A stretch of 64,000 nucleotides of DNA from Hygrocybe punicea (GCA_963556145.1 OY744461.1:124001-188000), one strand, 5' to 3'. Shown: positions 1 through 11,564, counted from the first letter of the stretch. Program-made: numbers and translations. The notes: generated from the sequence alone by a model not told the origin.

Positions 1-338
1 TACATGCACCTCCTTCACAGAACCCGTATCACTGATCATTGACCTGTATGTATGTACAACAACCTAGACTTGTAAACATGCGAGCGGCAAGTAAGTTTTC
101 ACTATGAAACGCCAACGAGGTGCTTCAAAAACGAGTGAAAGGGTCTTAATATCCTTGTTCACTTCCCGCTCAATTTGCGTTGGCTCCGATTTGATGGATG
201 ATTTCACAATAGTCATTGTAAACGGCCAGCGTCTGGTACACAACGGTTGTATTGGGTCCCACCTATTCTACTCACTCCTCCTTGTTGTCTTGCACCTCCA
301 GGTCCTCCACTTGCTCTCATTCCCACACAGGTAAGCAC

Positions 339-557
339 CTGCTCGTGTCACCATAGATGAATCAATGAACTCAACGAGCCACTCGCCGAGCTGGTTGTGG
401 TTGTAGTCTAAAATGATGTCGGAAATGAAAGATTCAGCAGCACGAAATTGTTTTTAGACAGGAAAATTGAATCGTACCGTTGTCGTCGACACAGGAGAAC
501 CAGATTTCAGAGGGTAGGTGATCCCACTCGACGGACAGGTTGAAGAAGTCAGTGAAT
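339..557 (-). CDS. Possible exons of an unidentified gene
   Basis: Two short open segments on the minus strand join through a plausible intron. The upstream segment (about 557 to 478) ends before GTACGATT, and the next (407 to 339) follows a TTTTAG acceptor. Read together they give an acidic, aromatic-rich peptide containing LPSEIWFSCVDDN followed by DYNHNQLGEWLVEF, and the codon phase is kept across the intron. A GTGCTTACC-type donor follows. I do not recognise the family, and neither a start nor a stop was found, so this may be part of a larger gene running off the window or a remnant. Confidence 0.3.
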
Positions 558-1058
558 CTTCAAATGACCGCTGTTAGATTGGGATTTATAGGCAAGTGAA
601 AACATACCGATCAGAATAAAACTACCTCAACTCTCAGCTTGATAATAGTCTTCCTTGCACAGTGGAGGCTCATCGTCTTCGGTGGATTACTGCATTACAT
701 GTATGTCAACAGATGTTTGGGCAACAGTGACATGTACCATATATTTCCCATATGGATCGCCTTCGTTGTGAGCGACTCTCCACATCGCCCTCGTCGTCTT
801 CGTTGCTGTGCGCTCAGTCCGCCACCGTTAGTTCCGCTGATTGAGGCCGTTGGTCGAAAATCTCGGGGGTGCTCCTGCTCGGTTTTGAGGGCGTGCAGGG
901 GGGCGTGCTTGGCGCGAATCGTCGCCGTCGTTGTAGTAGTCCTCGTTCCCGTCGTTGTTGAATGTGAGTGTGGCGGAGGCGAGTTGGGGGGCGCGTTGGT
1001 GGTAGCAAAGGCAAGTGTCAATAATAATATATTCAGAGTATTAATAATAATTAAATAT

Positions 1059-1250
1059 TTATTTGTCTCTGGAGTGTGAAATCACGGCTTGGAGTGTACG
1101 AAGTGGAAAGGGCAAGTGTTCAAAGTGAAAGTGGAGTGTGCAAAGTGAAAGCACAAGCGTACGAAGTAAAGAAGGAAGAGTGTGAAGCAAAACAGAAGTG
1201 TAAGAAGTTAAGGTGAAGTCGTGTGAATTGAATCTGTTGGAGTGCAAATG
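1059..1250. repeat. Imperfect short tandem repeat, GTGTNNNAAGTGAAAG-like
   Basis: Roughly ten degenerate copies of a 15-18-base purine-rich word such as GTGTGCAAAGTGAAAG or GTGTACGAAGTGGAAAG follow each other. Copies are diverged and spacing varies. It looks like a degenerate minisatellite and encodes nothing convincing. Confidence 0.55.
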
Positions 1251-2022
1251 GAGTTGGTGTCGTGCAAAGATAATTGATGGTGTTTAAAGTTTATTCAGCA
1301 ATTTCAAGGATAATCATTTTGTCCAACAAGGACCCTCATAGCTACGCCTTTAGACAATTGCAATAATCCCTCTGGTTGGCATTCCGAACTGCGTTGATAT
1401 ACGTTGATATCCCAATTACAATCAATGGCGGCGGCCATTTTCAGGCGTCAGTCGCAATCTCCGCCATACCACATTCTCCAGTATTCTCCAGTGCACTCTT
1501 CCATCCCGCTATACCTGGAACCCTCTAGCACGTCTCTCGCCCCTATGGCATTGCTCATGTACCGTCTACCACCCTTTCGCACCCTCATAAATGCTCCATT
1601 TTTATGGCGGTTTATTTCCCGCTCTCCCGCTTCCATCAAGTCTAGCATCCTATCGTACCCTACCCTTCAAAACAATTTACCACCTGTCAGCTTTCCTTCC
1701 TGGCATCCTCCCCGCTCTCTTATGGCCCACCTATCACCTAATGTATTTACTGTGTCTCGCGCTTACAGAGCCCAATGAAATCGATTTTATTGCCTTCTAA
1801 AATTTGGCTACCTTCGACATTACATCTTTACGGCGGCATCCAGCCAGGCTTCGCAGGCACTAAGTTAATCACCTTGCTTTGATCAGATTGCAGATACAAA
1901 TACAGATGAATCAGAACGGGTGCTATATCATACAGAGCCATTTGTCCTACATTATTAGTACATGTAACATAACAGAGCTAGGCAAATTCGTGCGGAGTAG
2001 ATTCGCAGAAACATAGATATAT

Positions 2023-2606
2023 TTATTCCACGTTGATCTTGATCGCCTTGTCGTCCACCTTCGGCAGTGTGAGTGTCAGGATGCCATCCTGCAACTTGGC
2101 CGATACTTTGTTGCCGTCGACTGGATGGAGTAACCTGACAGTGCGGGAGAACGAAGAACCGCTCGTGAAGAAACGCTCAGACGAGATTTGGTTCGGCTGC
2201 TCTGCCCGAGTCACCGTTCCTGAGGGAGTGAAAAACTGTCAGCTTAGCAAATTGCAATGAAATCGAAAAACCTTGTACAACCTTCAGGAGTTGTAGACGA
2301 CTGTTGATTGCTTGGGGTAGTCGCGACGTGCTGCTGAGCAACGACCTTTCCCTCAATGGTCAAACTCTTTCCCCCATCTCCGACTTTGACACCCAAATGC
2401 TCCTTCTTCACGCCTGGAACCTCCGCATGGACGATAAATTTATTCCCTTCTTCGATTATATCCACGGCGGGGTGGGCGATGTTCAATACTTGGTAGAACG
2501 GGTCTTCTGCAAGAGAGCGCGAGCGCGAGCGCGACGAGGAGTTTGGCTCTTCAAGCAAGCGAAAGAGCGGGCTGTATTCGCGAAAGAAGTTGCGAGTGAG
2601 AGACAT
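2023..2606 (-). CDS. Small heat shock protein, HSP20 / alpha-crystallin family
   Basis: Two exons (2606-2282 and 2219-2023) around a 62-bp GT-AG intron give a protein of 173 residues, the usual size for a fungal HSP20. The N-terminus holds RNFFREYSPLFRLLEE and a serine/arginine run. The alpha-crystallin domain follows, with PAVDIIEEGNKFIVHAEVPG, then FSRTVRLLHPVD, and the closing DGILTLTLPK (canonical GVLxLxhPK) before a KAIKINVE tail. Such proteins are ATP-independent holdase chaperones in cytosol. The splice was placed so that GAAG joins GAACGG in frame. A TATA box and clustered GAA/TTC heat shock units lie upstream, which fits heat induction. The gene looks intact. Confidence 0.93.
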
Positions 2607-2666
2607 GGCTTGTTAGGAGAGTATTATTGTGGAGTGCAGTTGGACTCGCCTTTCCGTCCCAAGCTG

Positions 2667-2675
2667 CTTTTTATA
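2667..2675 (-). promoter_or_regulatory. TATA box of the HSP20 gene
   Basis: On the minus strand this reads TATAAAAAG, about 60-70 bases upstream of the HSP20 start codon at 2606. Position and sequence fit a strong inducible TATA promoter. Confidence 0.65.
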
Positions 2676-2721
2676 GGGATGCGCCGGAGACCGAGAACGT
2701 CCTGGGAGGGAGAAGTCATTG

Positions 2722-2795
2722 GAAAAACGTTCGAACAGTGGAGAAATACGTGGAGGCGAGTATCCGTTTGTGGAAACGGTTCGAACAGCGTAGAA
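2722..2795 (-). promoter_or_regulatory. Heat shock element cluster, step type
   Basis: GAA on plus (TTC on the gene strand) occurs at 2722, 2733 and 2743, and again at 2773, 2783 and 2793. The second trio is spaced exactly 10 bp, the arrangement known as a step-type HSE (nTTCn units separated by about five bases). Both trios share the core GTTCGAACAG, so the block is a tandem duplication. It lies 115-190 bp upstream of the HSP20 start. Confidence 0.55.
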
Positions 2796-2829
2796 ATGTC
2801 TCGGGTCACATGTCACATATCTAATTTGT

Positions 2830-3236
2830 CGTTATTTGCTATTTAGCAAATAACACTTAGAATCGTCATCGACTCCCTCTCAGGAATCTCCGTGGATTCG
2901 CATTCCTTTTCCCCGTTCAACACACTCTGGCGCAAGAGGGAATATTAATGTCGACTGCTGCACACTTGTATTGCCCATTACAGGTAAGTACAAAGCTTTC
3001 ACCGCCCAGCTGCCAGGACACAGTTCGGTAAGCCCTTGCATATAGAGGTTGCCCACGATGGCTTGCATGCGAAGAAGCGAACCGTCGGCTTTGCATTACT
3101 TGAACCCGACGAGAAAAAGAGGCGCGCCATTTTGACGGCAAGACGGAAATGGGGAATGCGCACCTGTGAAGAGCAGTCGAACGACGGTCAAACGGGCATA
3201 TAACATGGGTATTTACTACATAACTAAAGTTATTCA
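2830..3236. other. Intergenic, no gene seen
   Basis: This lies between the HSP20 promoter and the end of the next minus-strand gene. A 106-codon minus frame exists but has no domain or compositional support. Confidence 0.4.
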
Positions 3237-3988
3237 TTAGCTTTTGACGACGACCCCTTCACCATGTTTTCCGGCTTGCTCTCTACCAACCTCTAGATCA
3301 TGATGCCGCTTGACCCCAGCAAGCTTCCAGTATTTATACCCTACCGTCAACACACCGCAAACGAATGCAGTAACCCCGGTAACAATAATAGTACTCTTGC
3401 TCGTGCTGGAAAACTGATGACCTTGCGCCCCGTAGACGCTGGCTAGTGTCGACAGGATTCCTGCCAAGGAATTCAACAGTCCAGGCCTTGTAGACAAAGT
3501 AAATCATATCATCGATCCAAAGCAGCACACCCACATGTTTGGATGCATTACTCACATGAAGATATTGTTTAGCGTCCAAATGTAGTTGTTGCGCCACTTC
3601 ATCCATAGCCAAATCATCCCGATCGCACCGACTCCGCAACAGATCCACGCGATCACAAATCTGCATAACTCGCAAAAAAAGGCTGGTTCAATTTTTTTTT
3701 TGCAAGTGAAATGATCGCATATATTGCTTACAACGGCACGTTCTTCACTTTGTGTAATATTTCGGCTTCTGTATCATTCAGCTCGTTGGCCGGAACATTC
3801 TGAATGCTCGAGAATGTTCCGGGGAAAAGCACAAAGCCGGCCAAAAGAATCCAAGTGAAGAATTTGGCGAGCAGATTGTCCATCGGTGGGATATCGTCTA
3901 TGGCCAGCAGCATGTTGACATATTGCGAATCCATTTGACTTGCTGTTGGCGGCGCAAGCCCAGGTTGTTGGTTTAGAGAGGAAGTCAT
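3237..3988 (-). CDS. Conserved fungal four-span membrane protein, function unknown
   Basis: Three exons (3988-3732, 3660-3556, 3486-3237) with 71- and 69-bp GT-AG introns give 203 residues, with phases agreeing at both junctions. The N-terminus is polar (MTSSLNQQPG). It then has DDIPPMDNLLAKFF and a first membrane span (TWILLAGFVLFPGTF), a second span (FVIAWICCGVGAIGMIWLW) in exon 2, and two weaker hydrophobic segments in exon 3 (LLNSLAGILSTLASVYG; IIVTGVTAFVCGVLTVGY). The C-terminal tail is basic and polar. I recognise the layout as a small integral membrane protein widespread in fungi but cannot name a function. A start at 4048 is possible; 3988 was chosen because the upstream residues are low quality. 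Confidence 0.75.
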
Positions 3989-4088
3989 GATGGGGCCTCG
4001 TTCTGCGGAGTGGTCTCGGGGGGAAAGCAACGTTTTTGAATAAAACACGTGTGCTGCTGGAGACTGCAGATATCACGGATATGGAATA

Positions 4089-5530
4089 TGCTTTGGGTTA
4101 CGGAGCGTTGAATCTTCCGCCAATCTCCGCCGCTTTGATTTCACAAATACATGCCAACTAGAGGTAAGGGCCACCTTTGGTGGCGCAACCTTGTCCTTTT
4201 TTTAAAGGCGATGGGCTAATTACCTTGTAGTACAAGGAAGAGTAGTTAGTTAGGTGCATGATGGGATGTCACACATTTTTTGAATTCGGCCTGTCCGTTC
4301 ATCATGAATGTCTTCTCTTCACTTTTTACTAATCTTAATGACTACTTCACTTTTCATCGTCTTGACTGCTTTGCTTTTCAACCTGTCCTCCTCATCTTCA
4401 GGAAACCTTCTCTCTTCAACCTTCTCTCATCAACCTTTCCCTACAACCTCCCCACCTTTTCTCGATATCGTCTCTCATCAACCTTCCTCTCGTGGCCCCG
4501 TCTATGTTCAAACTTCTTTTCTGTGCGTTCCACCTTCTCCTCATTCCCATCCCATCCACTGTACTGTATTAAGGACACTCGCTCAATTGAAATGATGCCC
4601 ACTACACAGAAAACTGGTGTGAACATACCGTGAACATACTCTGTCCATCTTCCCTTGAACCCGTTTCAATGACTGTCAACACATGTATCTGGGCAGCACC
4701 ACGATTTTGCCATTCCACGCAGACAATGTTCGTCGCCATGATGTCTTTCATCACCCCCCCTTAAAAACCCTCATTTTACACCATGATCGTGGATGTTCAC
4801 TATGTAAGACATCCCACCCCACGACTCACCTTCCCTGCGCCTAATTGCAGTGACATTTCATAATTTTTCGCTCATCATCTATGGCTGACATCCCGTCGCA
4901 CAACACACATTTCCACTACTCTATTTCCCTGCCCCTAATTGCATTCACATTTCCTAATTGCAGTCACATTTATCATTCCCAGCTCCTAATTGCAATGACA
5001 TTTTGCTCATCATCGACACCCGTTCGACACCCGATCTCTCGCACCACAGACCCCATATCTTCATCAGTGCCCCCTCATCTTCCCTGACTGTATGCATGTT
5101 GATTTTCCCTGTGTTGCATTCATCAGCGCCCCTTTTGAATGAAAGGAGTCATGTCATCATCATGATCTACAGGACACCGATCAATGGTTATTCAGCAAAA
5201 ACAGTCCCGCAATCAAGGGCTCTGTGAAGGGAGGGGTTGGAATGTTTTTCAGCCATTTCTTGTTTCTTAAGCCTTGCTTTCATTCTTGGACTCGTCTATG
5301 CTGAATCAGATCGAATTTACTGCTTATGTACATGTGCAGGACGATGTGTGGTGACAGTGGAAGGGAAGGAGTGGGACTTGTTAACATGAAAGGGAAAGGT
5401 TCATGGGTGTTTTCATCCATGAGGACAAAAGCCATTAATATGGATTTATTGAACAATTTTTGGCACAAGGTGATGGTACAAGAAAGTGGAGAGATGAGGG
5501 GAGGATTTATTTTACTGGTTTTCATCATTT
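4089..5530. other. Gene-free stretch with repeated CTAATTGCA word
   Basis: This is C/T-rich with no convincing coding frame. The word CTAATTGCA followed by an NTNACATTT-like tail occurs at 4841, 4935, 4954 and 4986. The stretch may already belong to the outer part of the Helitron, whose left end I could not place. Confidence 0.4.
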
Positions 5531-6148
5531 TCACAATCTTAGTTTCTTTTTCCCTTTGACGTTGTAGTCAATGTCGAAAGGGTCCTTTTTTAAGAGACGC
5601 TTCTTGGTGGGTGACCGAGAGCTGCATGTGGGAGCCAGGACGACTTGGAGGGACATGATGTCAGTGACAAAAACATCACGGGTGGGGCGGTTTTTTTCTC
5701 GCACCATGTATTTTTGAATAGTGAAACGAGCGGCAATGGTTGCTCCTTTCAAGTTGTCAACATAATCTCGTGGACTGATGAGGTCACGGTCAATGTTAAA
5801 GGCTGGATGATGTAAAGGCCTTCCATGCCATTGAGTGTGTTATGGGCTTCATCACTGTTGACTGGCCAGTCAGACAGTTTCATTTCATCTGCAAAGTCGG
5901 CATCACCACTTTTTTTTGAGTCATCGTCCTCGTTTGAAGTATGTGAGCATCGCTGTTGATGAGGTGAGGTTTTAATTGAAGTCAGGGCAAATATGGCTCA
6001 CATGAAAGGGCTGATGTTGCAATCTGAGTTGGGTCATTCCGCCATCGTCTTCCTTAATGATGCCTTCACTGATTGATCCAGGATTTTTAGCGGCATTCAT
6101 TAGTTTTCGAATTGTCATGACGGTGGTGTTGAAGTCTTCCATGAGTGC

Positions 6149-6156
6149 AGGTGAGG
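6149..6156 (+). repeat. 8-bp target-site duplication of the hAT element, left copy
   Basis: AGGTGAGG here is repeated exactly at 9550-9557, bracketing the hAT element. Confidence 0.85.
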
Positions 6157-9100
6157 TAGTGTATTGCACGGGTTTCTAAACCCATGCAGGTTTTTCTCAC
6201 GGGTAGCCCTGGGTACGGGTATGGGTCTAGATTTCTCAACCCGCAGAAAACCCGTACCCTTGACCCAGGGTCCACGGGTACTCCACGGGTATAGATGCAA
6301 GTCAGGAGTCACTTTCCTGACCTGCACCATGGCTATTCCAAAGAAAAAAGCAAACACAAAGAAGTCTACTATGACAAAAGCCTCCAAAGCCGCTAAATCA
6401 GCATCTGCCCATATGAGCAGGACAGTATCTCTGAAATCAACACCTGCTCTGTCACAATCTACATCCAAGGTCCCTTCTCGTCAGGCCAGTGTCAGTGATG
6501 AAGATGATTAGACACAGTCACACGTTGGGGAAGTTCTTGAAGGAGATAAGGATTGGGTGATGGAGGAAGTCGCAAGCACCGGTTCTCCTGAACAAATTGT
6601 TGTTGATAGTGATGGGGTTAAAGCGTCTGAAACTGAAGAAGAAGAAATCAGTGAGCATCGCCATTTAATGATGTACGGCTATCCATACGTGTCACAGAAC
6701 GGCTGTCAAAAGACTGGACAGCTCCGATCTATGCTTTTTTCAAGGTGACACCTGAGGTTGAATATGTCAGCAATCGCCGTTGCCACAGTTTCATATGCCT
6801 TGCAAAAAGGTGTAAAGGAAAATCAAGGTCAGTTCAAAGATTTCTCAACAAAGGAGACGCAAAATCTACCAGCAATATGCGCAAGCATGCCAAAAAGTGT
6901 TGCAGTGCTGAAGTGATAACCGATGCCGATGAAGCTAAAACTGCACAGGATGTCCGGGCAACTACAGTCAAAGGCATTCTGCATCCAACATTAATTACGG
7001 CCTCATTTGCGAGGAAAGGACAGGAAAACATAACCTACTCACATCGTCAACATACCAAGACTGAATCCCGTGCTGAGATCGTGCGCTGGGTGTCTGAAAG
7101 CATGCACCCCTTCAACATTGTGAGTGATTGTGGTTTTCAGTCGCTTATGAAGACAGGGAGACCCGGATACTACATACCTTCCCCAACTACGGTATCTCAG
7201 GATGTGAGATTCGTCTTTGCAAGGACCCGCAAGTGGATTGCAAGAATCATGATGGTGCTCTGAGTTTCGGGACTGATGCCTGGACTTCCCCAAACCACAA
7301 AGCATTCATTGCCCTTACTGTGCACCTCGAAAAGGATGGAGTGCCGATCTGTATGGTGCTGGATCTAGTTGAGGTGGAAAAGTCGCATTTGGGCATCACA
7401 TTGGCGCATGCATTTGCACAAGTGTTGGAAGACTTTGGAATATCAGACAAGGTCAGCTACTAGCCGATGGAAAAATTTTAAACGAGACTCACCAATACAA
7501 TCAGATCCTCAGCATCGTTTGCGACAATGCTTCATCAAATGACTCCATGATTGACGCACTTGCCGACCTTCTCAAAAGTTTCCCTGGTGCCGCCAACCGG
7601 ATGCGTTGCTTTGCACATATCATCAATCTCGTCACAAAAACTGTTATACGTCAGTTCGACGTTCCGAAAGGTCGAGCCGATGATGTGTTAAACCAGGCCC
7701 AGGCTGAGTTGATGGATCTGGCAGAGGGAATAGATGTCGAGGAGATGATAATGCAGGCTGAGAGAGATAGTGAAGACAGTGAAGAAGACGATGAGGACGA
7801 CGAGGATGGATGGGTAGATGAGTGTGAAATCTTGTCCTTGGCAGAGCGAGAGGCTTTGGATGACAGTACCCAGCCAGTGAAGCTAGTTCTTGTCAAAGTA
7901 AGTTTCCTGTCAAATATGCAGTGCGTACCTGGCTCATAGTAATCTTGTAGCTGTGAAAGATCGCGTTTGCAGTCTTGCATTTGACAACAATCCTCTTGCC
8001 GGCATGGTTTGAAATGCTGGAAAGACTGAAAATCAGGGTGAGGAAAATGCCGTGCGATGTTGCAACATGATGGAACTTGACCTTTAACATGATAGAGTTT
8101 GCAATTCAGTACCGTCGAGTGATTGATGAGATGACTGGAGACAAGGCCACTGGTCTGTGCAAGTACAAGCTCAATGATGAAGAGTGGGTGATTGCCGGCC
8201 AACTTTGCAAGGTTCTCAAAGTCTGTCTGACCTAATTGGTATGCATTCGTTCTTTGCTCACTTGTCATTTAGGTCTTCAAAGACGCAACACTATTTTTCT
8301 CTCAATCAACTCCTAACCTTGCCACTGTGATCCCGGCAATGGATCACATTGACGAGGTTCTTACCATGGAAAGTCTTGATCGATCATTCAAGCCGTCAAT
8401 CCGCATTGCCCTTGCGCTGGGCAAGAAAACTCTCAACCGGTATTACAACTTAACAGACAGCTCGGAAGTCTACAGAATAGCCATGGGTAAGTCCTTCAAG
8501 TTCATTATGACCGAATGCTAAATCTTTTTGTAGTACTACATCCTTGGCACAAGTTACACTACTTCAAACAGGCACGGTGGGAACCGGAATGAATTCAAAC
8601 AGCAGAGTCAATTGTACGCGCCAAATTCAAGCGGTCTTATGCCGAGGAAGGGGAGAGCGAGAGCGAGAGCACGTCTGGTGAGGAAATCTCGACTGGAAAG
8701 GTATGTTATATCCCCTCCCTTACGCAGTACTGATGCTGCTGGTGTAGACAAAGAATATCTTCAACAATTTGCCTGCTTTAAATGCTCCCAAAGCATCTGA
8801 TCTCCGAGGCGAACTGGACCTGTTCCTCACAAGTGACCCGGAACACGTCAGCGACGTCCTGCTTTGGTGGTATGAGAAGTGTCTAATCTATCCCCACCTC
8901 TCTCGAATGGCACGCGACTATCTTTGTATCCCCGGTATGTTGTCATTTCTAGCTGTGTTGTACTTAACTAATTGCCCTTACCTTGTAGCAACATCTGTTG
9001 ATGTCGAGCGTGTCTTCAGTCATGGCCGCATTCTTTTATTTCATGTCCGAAATCGGCTCTCTGTCCAGTCAACATGAGCTCTTGTTTGCCTTGGCGAATG

Positions 9101-9549
9101 GAGTAAATTGGGCCATGTAAGCGATGAAGATATTAAAAGGATTGCCGTATTGCCTGAAGTTGAGGGAGATGAAGAGGAGTTACCAGAAGGATGGGATGCA
9201 ATTGTGGTTTAGGATGTAGGTGTACAAGTAGAACGGTCATGATATGTAGTCATAGCGCACAAAAACCCGTGAACCTGCAAGATACCCAGACCCGTGACAA
9301 CAGATTGACTGACCCGCAGTCACGGTGGAGTAGGAGGAGATCCTACTCCATGAGAAGTCAGAGAGGTCGCATAGTCGAGACTGTCTGCTAACAAGGCTAA
9401 TCCTATGAACTAATCCTACTAACCGTGGGAACCATCACGTGATCACTGGACTAGTGGCCACAATCCACTAGTCCAACGGGTAGGGGTATTGCCAGGTATG
9501 GGTATGGGTACAGCCATCTGTACCTGGGGGTTACCTGTGCCATTAACTA
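6157..9549 (+). mobile_element. hAT DNA transposon, 3.4 kb
   Basis: The ends are imperfect terminal inverted repeats: TAGTGTATTGCACGGGT on the left and, inverted, TAGTTAATGGCACAGGT on the right (13 of 17 match). Perfect 8-bp duplications (AGGTGAGG) flank it, the hallmark of hAT elements. Both subterminal regions are full of (A)CGGGTA words (6190-6300 and 9476-9530). Near the right end there is also a small hairpin (GGACTAGTGG / CCACTAGTCC). Inside is a decayed hAT transposase. Removing the element restores the frame of the minus-strand accessory gene. Confidence 0.9.
6329..9118 (+). pseudogene. hAT transposase, decayed
   Basis: The gene starts with a basic MAIPKKKANTKK stretch. A BED-type finger region follows (CHSFICLAKRC ... 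HAKKC, about 6770-6905), then a helical hAT block ending IPSPTTVSQDV. The catalytic core has FGTDAWTSPNHKAF (first acidic site, about 7270) and IVCDNASSND (second, about 7515), then RCFAHIINLVTK. The C-terminal dimerisation region has WWYEKC, HLSRMARDYL and SVDVERVFSHGR (about 8870-9030). The reading frame shifts several times and stops interrupt it (for example after 7260 and 7460). Some breaks coincide with short introns, others are lesions. It would have been nuclear, acting on the element ends described above. Confidence 0.85.
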
Positions 9550-9557
9550 AGGTGAGG
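9550..9557 (+). repeat. 8-bp target-site duplication of the hAT element, right copy
   Basis: AGGTGAGG, identical to 6149-6156. Confidence 0.85.
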
Positions 9558-10331
9558 TGATGGGACCGCCCGTGCAAGTGAGTTTAATGTCAGCAAATCT
9601 TTTAGCACCACCAACATTTCCTCGCCACATCGCGTCAGGCATCATCCAAAAGTCGTCTTCGGTAATGTGCATGAGGAGGGTTAATTCAGCTGACTCTGTG
9701 GTGTTGCTGGGCATGCTGGGCAAGATGGGGGCTGTGATACTTTCGGTATGATCTTGTGCATGTGCGACCAGCTGAAGGGTTCGGCCATCTCTTATCCAAC
9801 CAAGTGAACGAGTAACTTCAGGATCACCCAAATACAAACATGAGGCAATAAGGGCGGTGTGCCAAAGCTCGAGTTTGTTGTTTTGTTGATCAGTGGATCC
9901 AGGTGTGAGGGAGGAAGGGATGCCTTGTACTCGGATGCTATTTAAGTGGTCAAGAAAGCAAGATAAGGAGGTTGGGCATGAAAATGACATACTTTACTTG
10001 GTTGGAGATTCCTGTGCTGCATTCCACAAAGTCTGCATGTGAAGCAGGTTGTTTGTCAGGCGGTTGTTTGTCTGGCAGCAGCTCGGTGGAACCGAAGAAA
10101 GTGGAGGATGTCTTCCGAGGCATCAGAGTGCGACATCTGCAACCTTTTTGGTGCGTGTTATAAGGCCCATGGATAAACGTTGTCCCAGATAAGTTTGAGT
10201 TTGAGTATGTCCCATCTCATCTGAGAGTTGTTGTCATTTGCTGTTGGCGTCATTATCTCGTCATGTCAAAAAAAGTTTCGCTGTCACTTGAGTGACTTGG
10301 TCTTTATGACATTTCTTGGATTAAAACTTGA

Positions 10332-11564
10332 ATGCTGGTTGTTGATGATCTACAACATCTGACGTTGCAAGAGTTGTTGGCTCTTTCGCAAGGGTCCGTA
10401 CAGTTTTGTCGTGGTGAGCGAAACAGGGAAGCAGTCATATGGCGAATAATAGCTATCAGGTCACCATCATTGCACGAGCATCTTCAAAAAGTTGCCAATG
10501 CGAAATGTCTGCATGCCAATCAAGTCAAGGACATCAAGATGTTGCAATGGAAACAAAAAGTGGAGGAAGCATATGAACAAAGGTGAAAGCTCATAAGGAT
10601 CAACCGAAATTATGGGCATGGGGACTCATCACAATTCCTCAACTTGCCTACAGAAACGGAATTGCATGACTGTTACTGGCATTTCTACTGTGCAACATCC
10701 AACGAAGCCGTTCAGATGGGAATCTGCACAGTTTGTGCTTGCGAGCTTAGCATGAAAGAGGAGGGTTTGCATTGATTTCAATTAACGGACTTGGACAATA
10801 TGCATCGGTTGGTTCCCAAATGCCCTCACCCCACACAAGATCTGTTCCATGGTCGTTTACTCCAGCCCCAAGCAGTCGAAGCAGGTCCAATGATGTCACA
10901 CACATGGTTAATGGTGTGTCGTGAATGTGTTGGTTCCTTGAGGGACAGCCGAGATCTTCCACCACCATTGTCATTGGCGAATCAATTGTGGATAGGTGAG
11001 ATTCCATGGGAGTTGAAATGTCTCATGTTTGTGGAACAAATACTGGTTGCACTGTACTACCCCCGAGTATACATCTTCAAGCTTTTCCCTAAAGTCAGTT
11101 TCCAAGGAATTGAGCAAGACACCTTACAACGCGCGATGGGTGGAACCATGAGCATGTATGATCTAGATGTCGAGGGAGCAAGTGCCATGATTGAAGGAGA
11201 GCTTTTACCTCGCAAACTCCACATCTTGGCCAGTGTACTGTCAATAACATTTGTCGGCACATCGGTGGTTCCTAAGACATGGTTGCGATCCACATTCAAG
11301 GCACGACAACATGCAGTACATGATGCGTTGCGGTGGTTGAAGAGTCATAATGTCAAATATTATGGGCGGATAAATGTCTCCATGGAAAATCTCTCTAAGC
11401 TCCCTGAAGACGAGGTGCCTGAAGAAGTGCTAGGTCTTGTGCAACACTCTGCGGATCTCAGGGTTTTGGACGAGGAGAACAGAGGATATGTGCCTTCCCA
11501 TGATGACCCTCTCACTGGCAAGATCTCTAACACTATCAAGATATTGATTATTCAGTGTTTTTAA
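10332..11564 (+). pseudogene. Helitron Rep/helicase, N-terminal zinc-finger and DUF6570-like region
   Basis: The frame reads through cysteine-containing segments (CLHANQVKD; CTVCACELSM) with in-frame stops near 10584 and 10770. A long hydrophobic block typical of the region ahead of the Rep domain in fungal Helitron proteins follows: MCRECVGSLR-like, IPWELKCLMFVEQILVALYY, and RAMGGTMSMYDLDVEGASAM. It ends HSADLRVLDEENRGYVPSHDDP. The next Helitron segment begins about 120 bases later after a gap that could be an intron. Confidence 0.7.

Larger units (their letters stand above)
1..2022. other. Mostly gene-free left flank
   Basis: Apart from the possible exons at 339-557 and the imperfect repeat near 1059-1250, I see no gene. 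The open frames at 639-1079 and 1404-1800 have low-complexity, arginine/serine/proline-rich translations on both strands and no recognisable domain. Confidence 0.4.
5531..10123 (-). pseudogene. Helitron-associated accessory gene, split by a hAT element
   Basis: Reading leftward, exon 1 is 10123-9993 and starts MPRKTSSTFFGS. A 55-bp intron (GTATGT...ATAG) follows, then exon 2 at 9937-9550, which resumes at 6148-6002 once the hAT element and one target duplication are removed. After a 49-bp intron, exon 3 runs 5952-5531. Phases agree at every junction, including across the removed element. Exon 3 has a one-base frameshift near 5820, then ends with a conserved-looking block (SPRDYVDNLKG, IQKYMVREKNR) and a basic tail. 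The repaired length would be about 360 residues. The family is not recognised. Divergent placement about 200 bp from Rep/helicase suggests a Helitron-carried partner gene, but a captured host gene is equally possible. Confidence 0.55.

Noticed and set aside
695..1021. Minus ORF with Thr/Arg-rich translation
   Set aside because: Low complexity; the opposite strand is open too, and no domain or intron structure supports it.
2304..2846. Plus-strand 180-codon ORF over the HSP20 gene
   Set aside because: Antisense shadow of the HSP20 exon and promoter.
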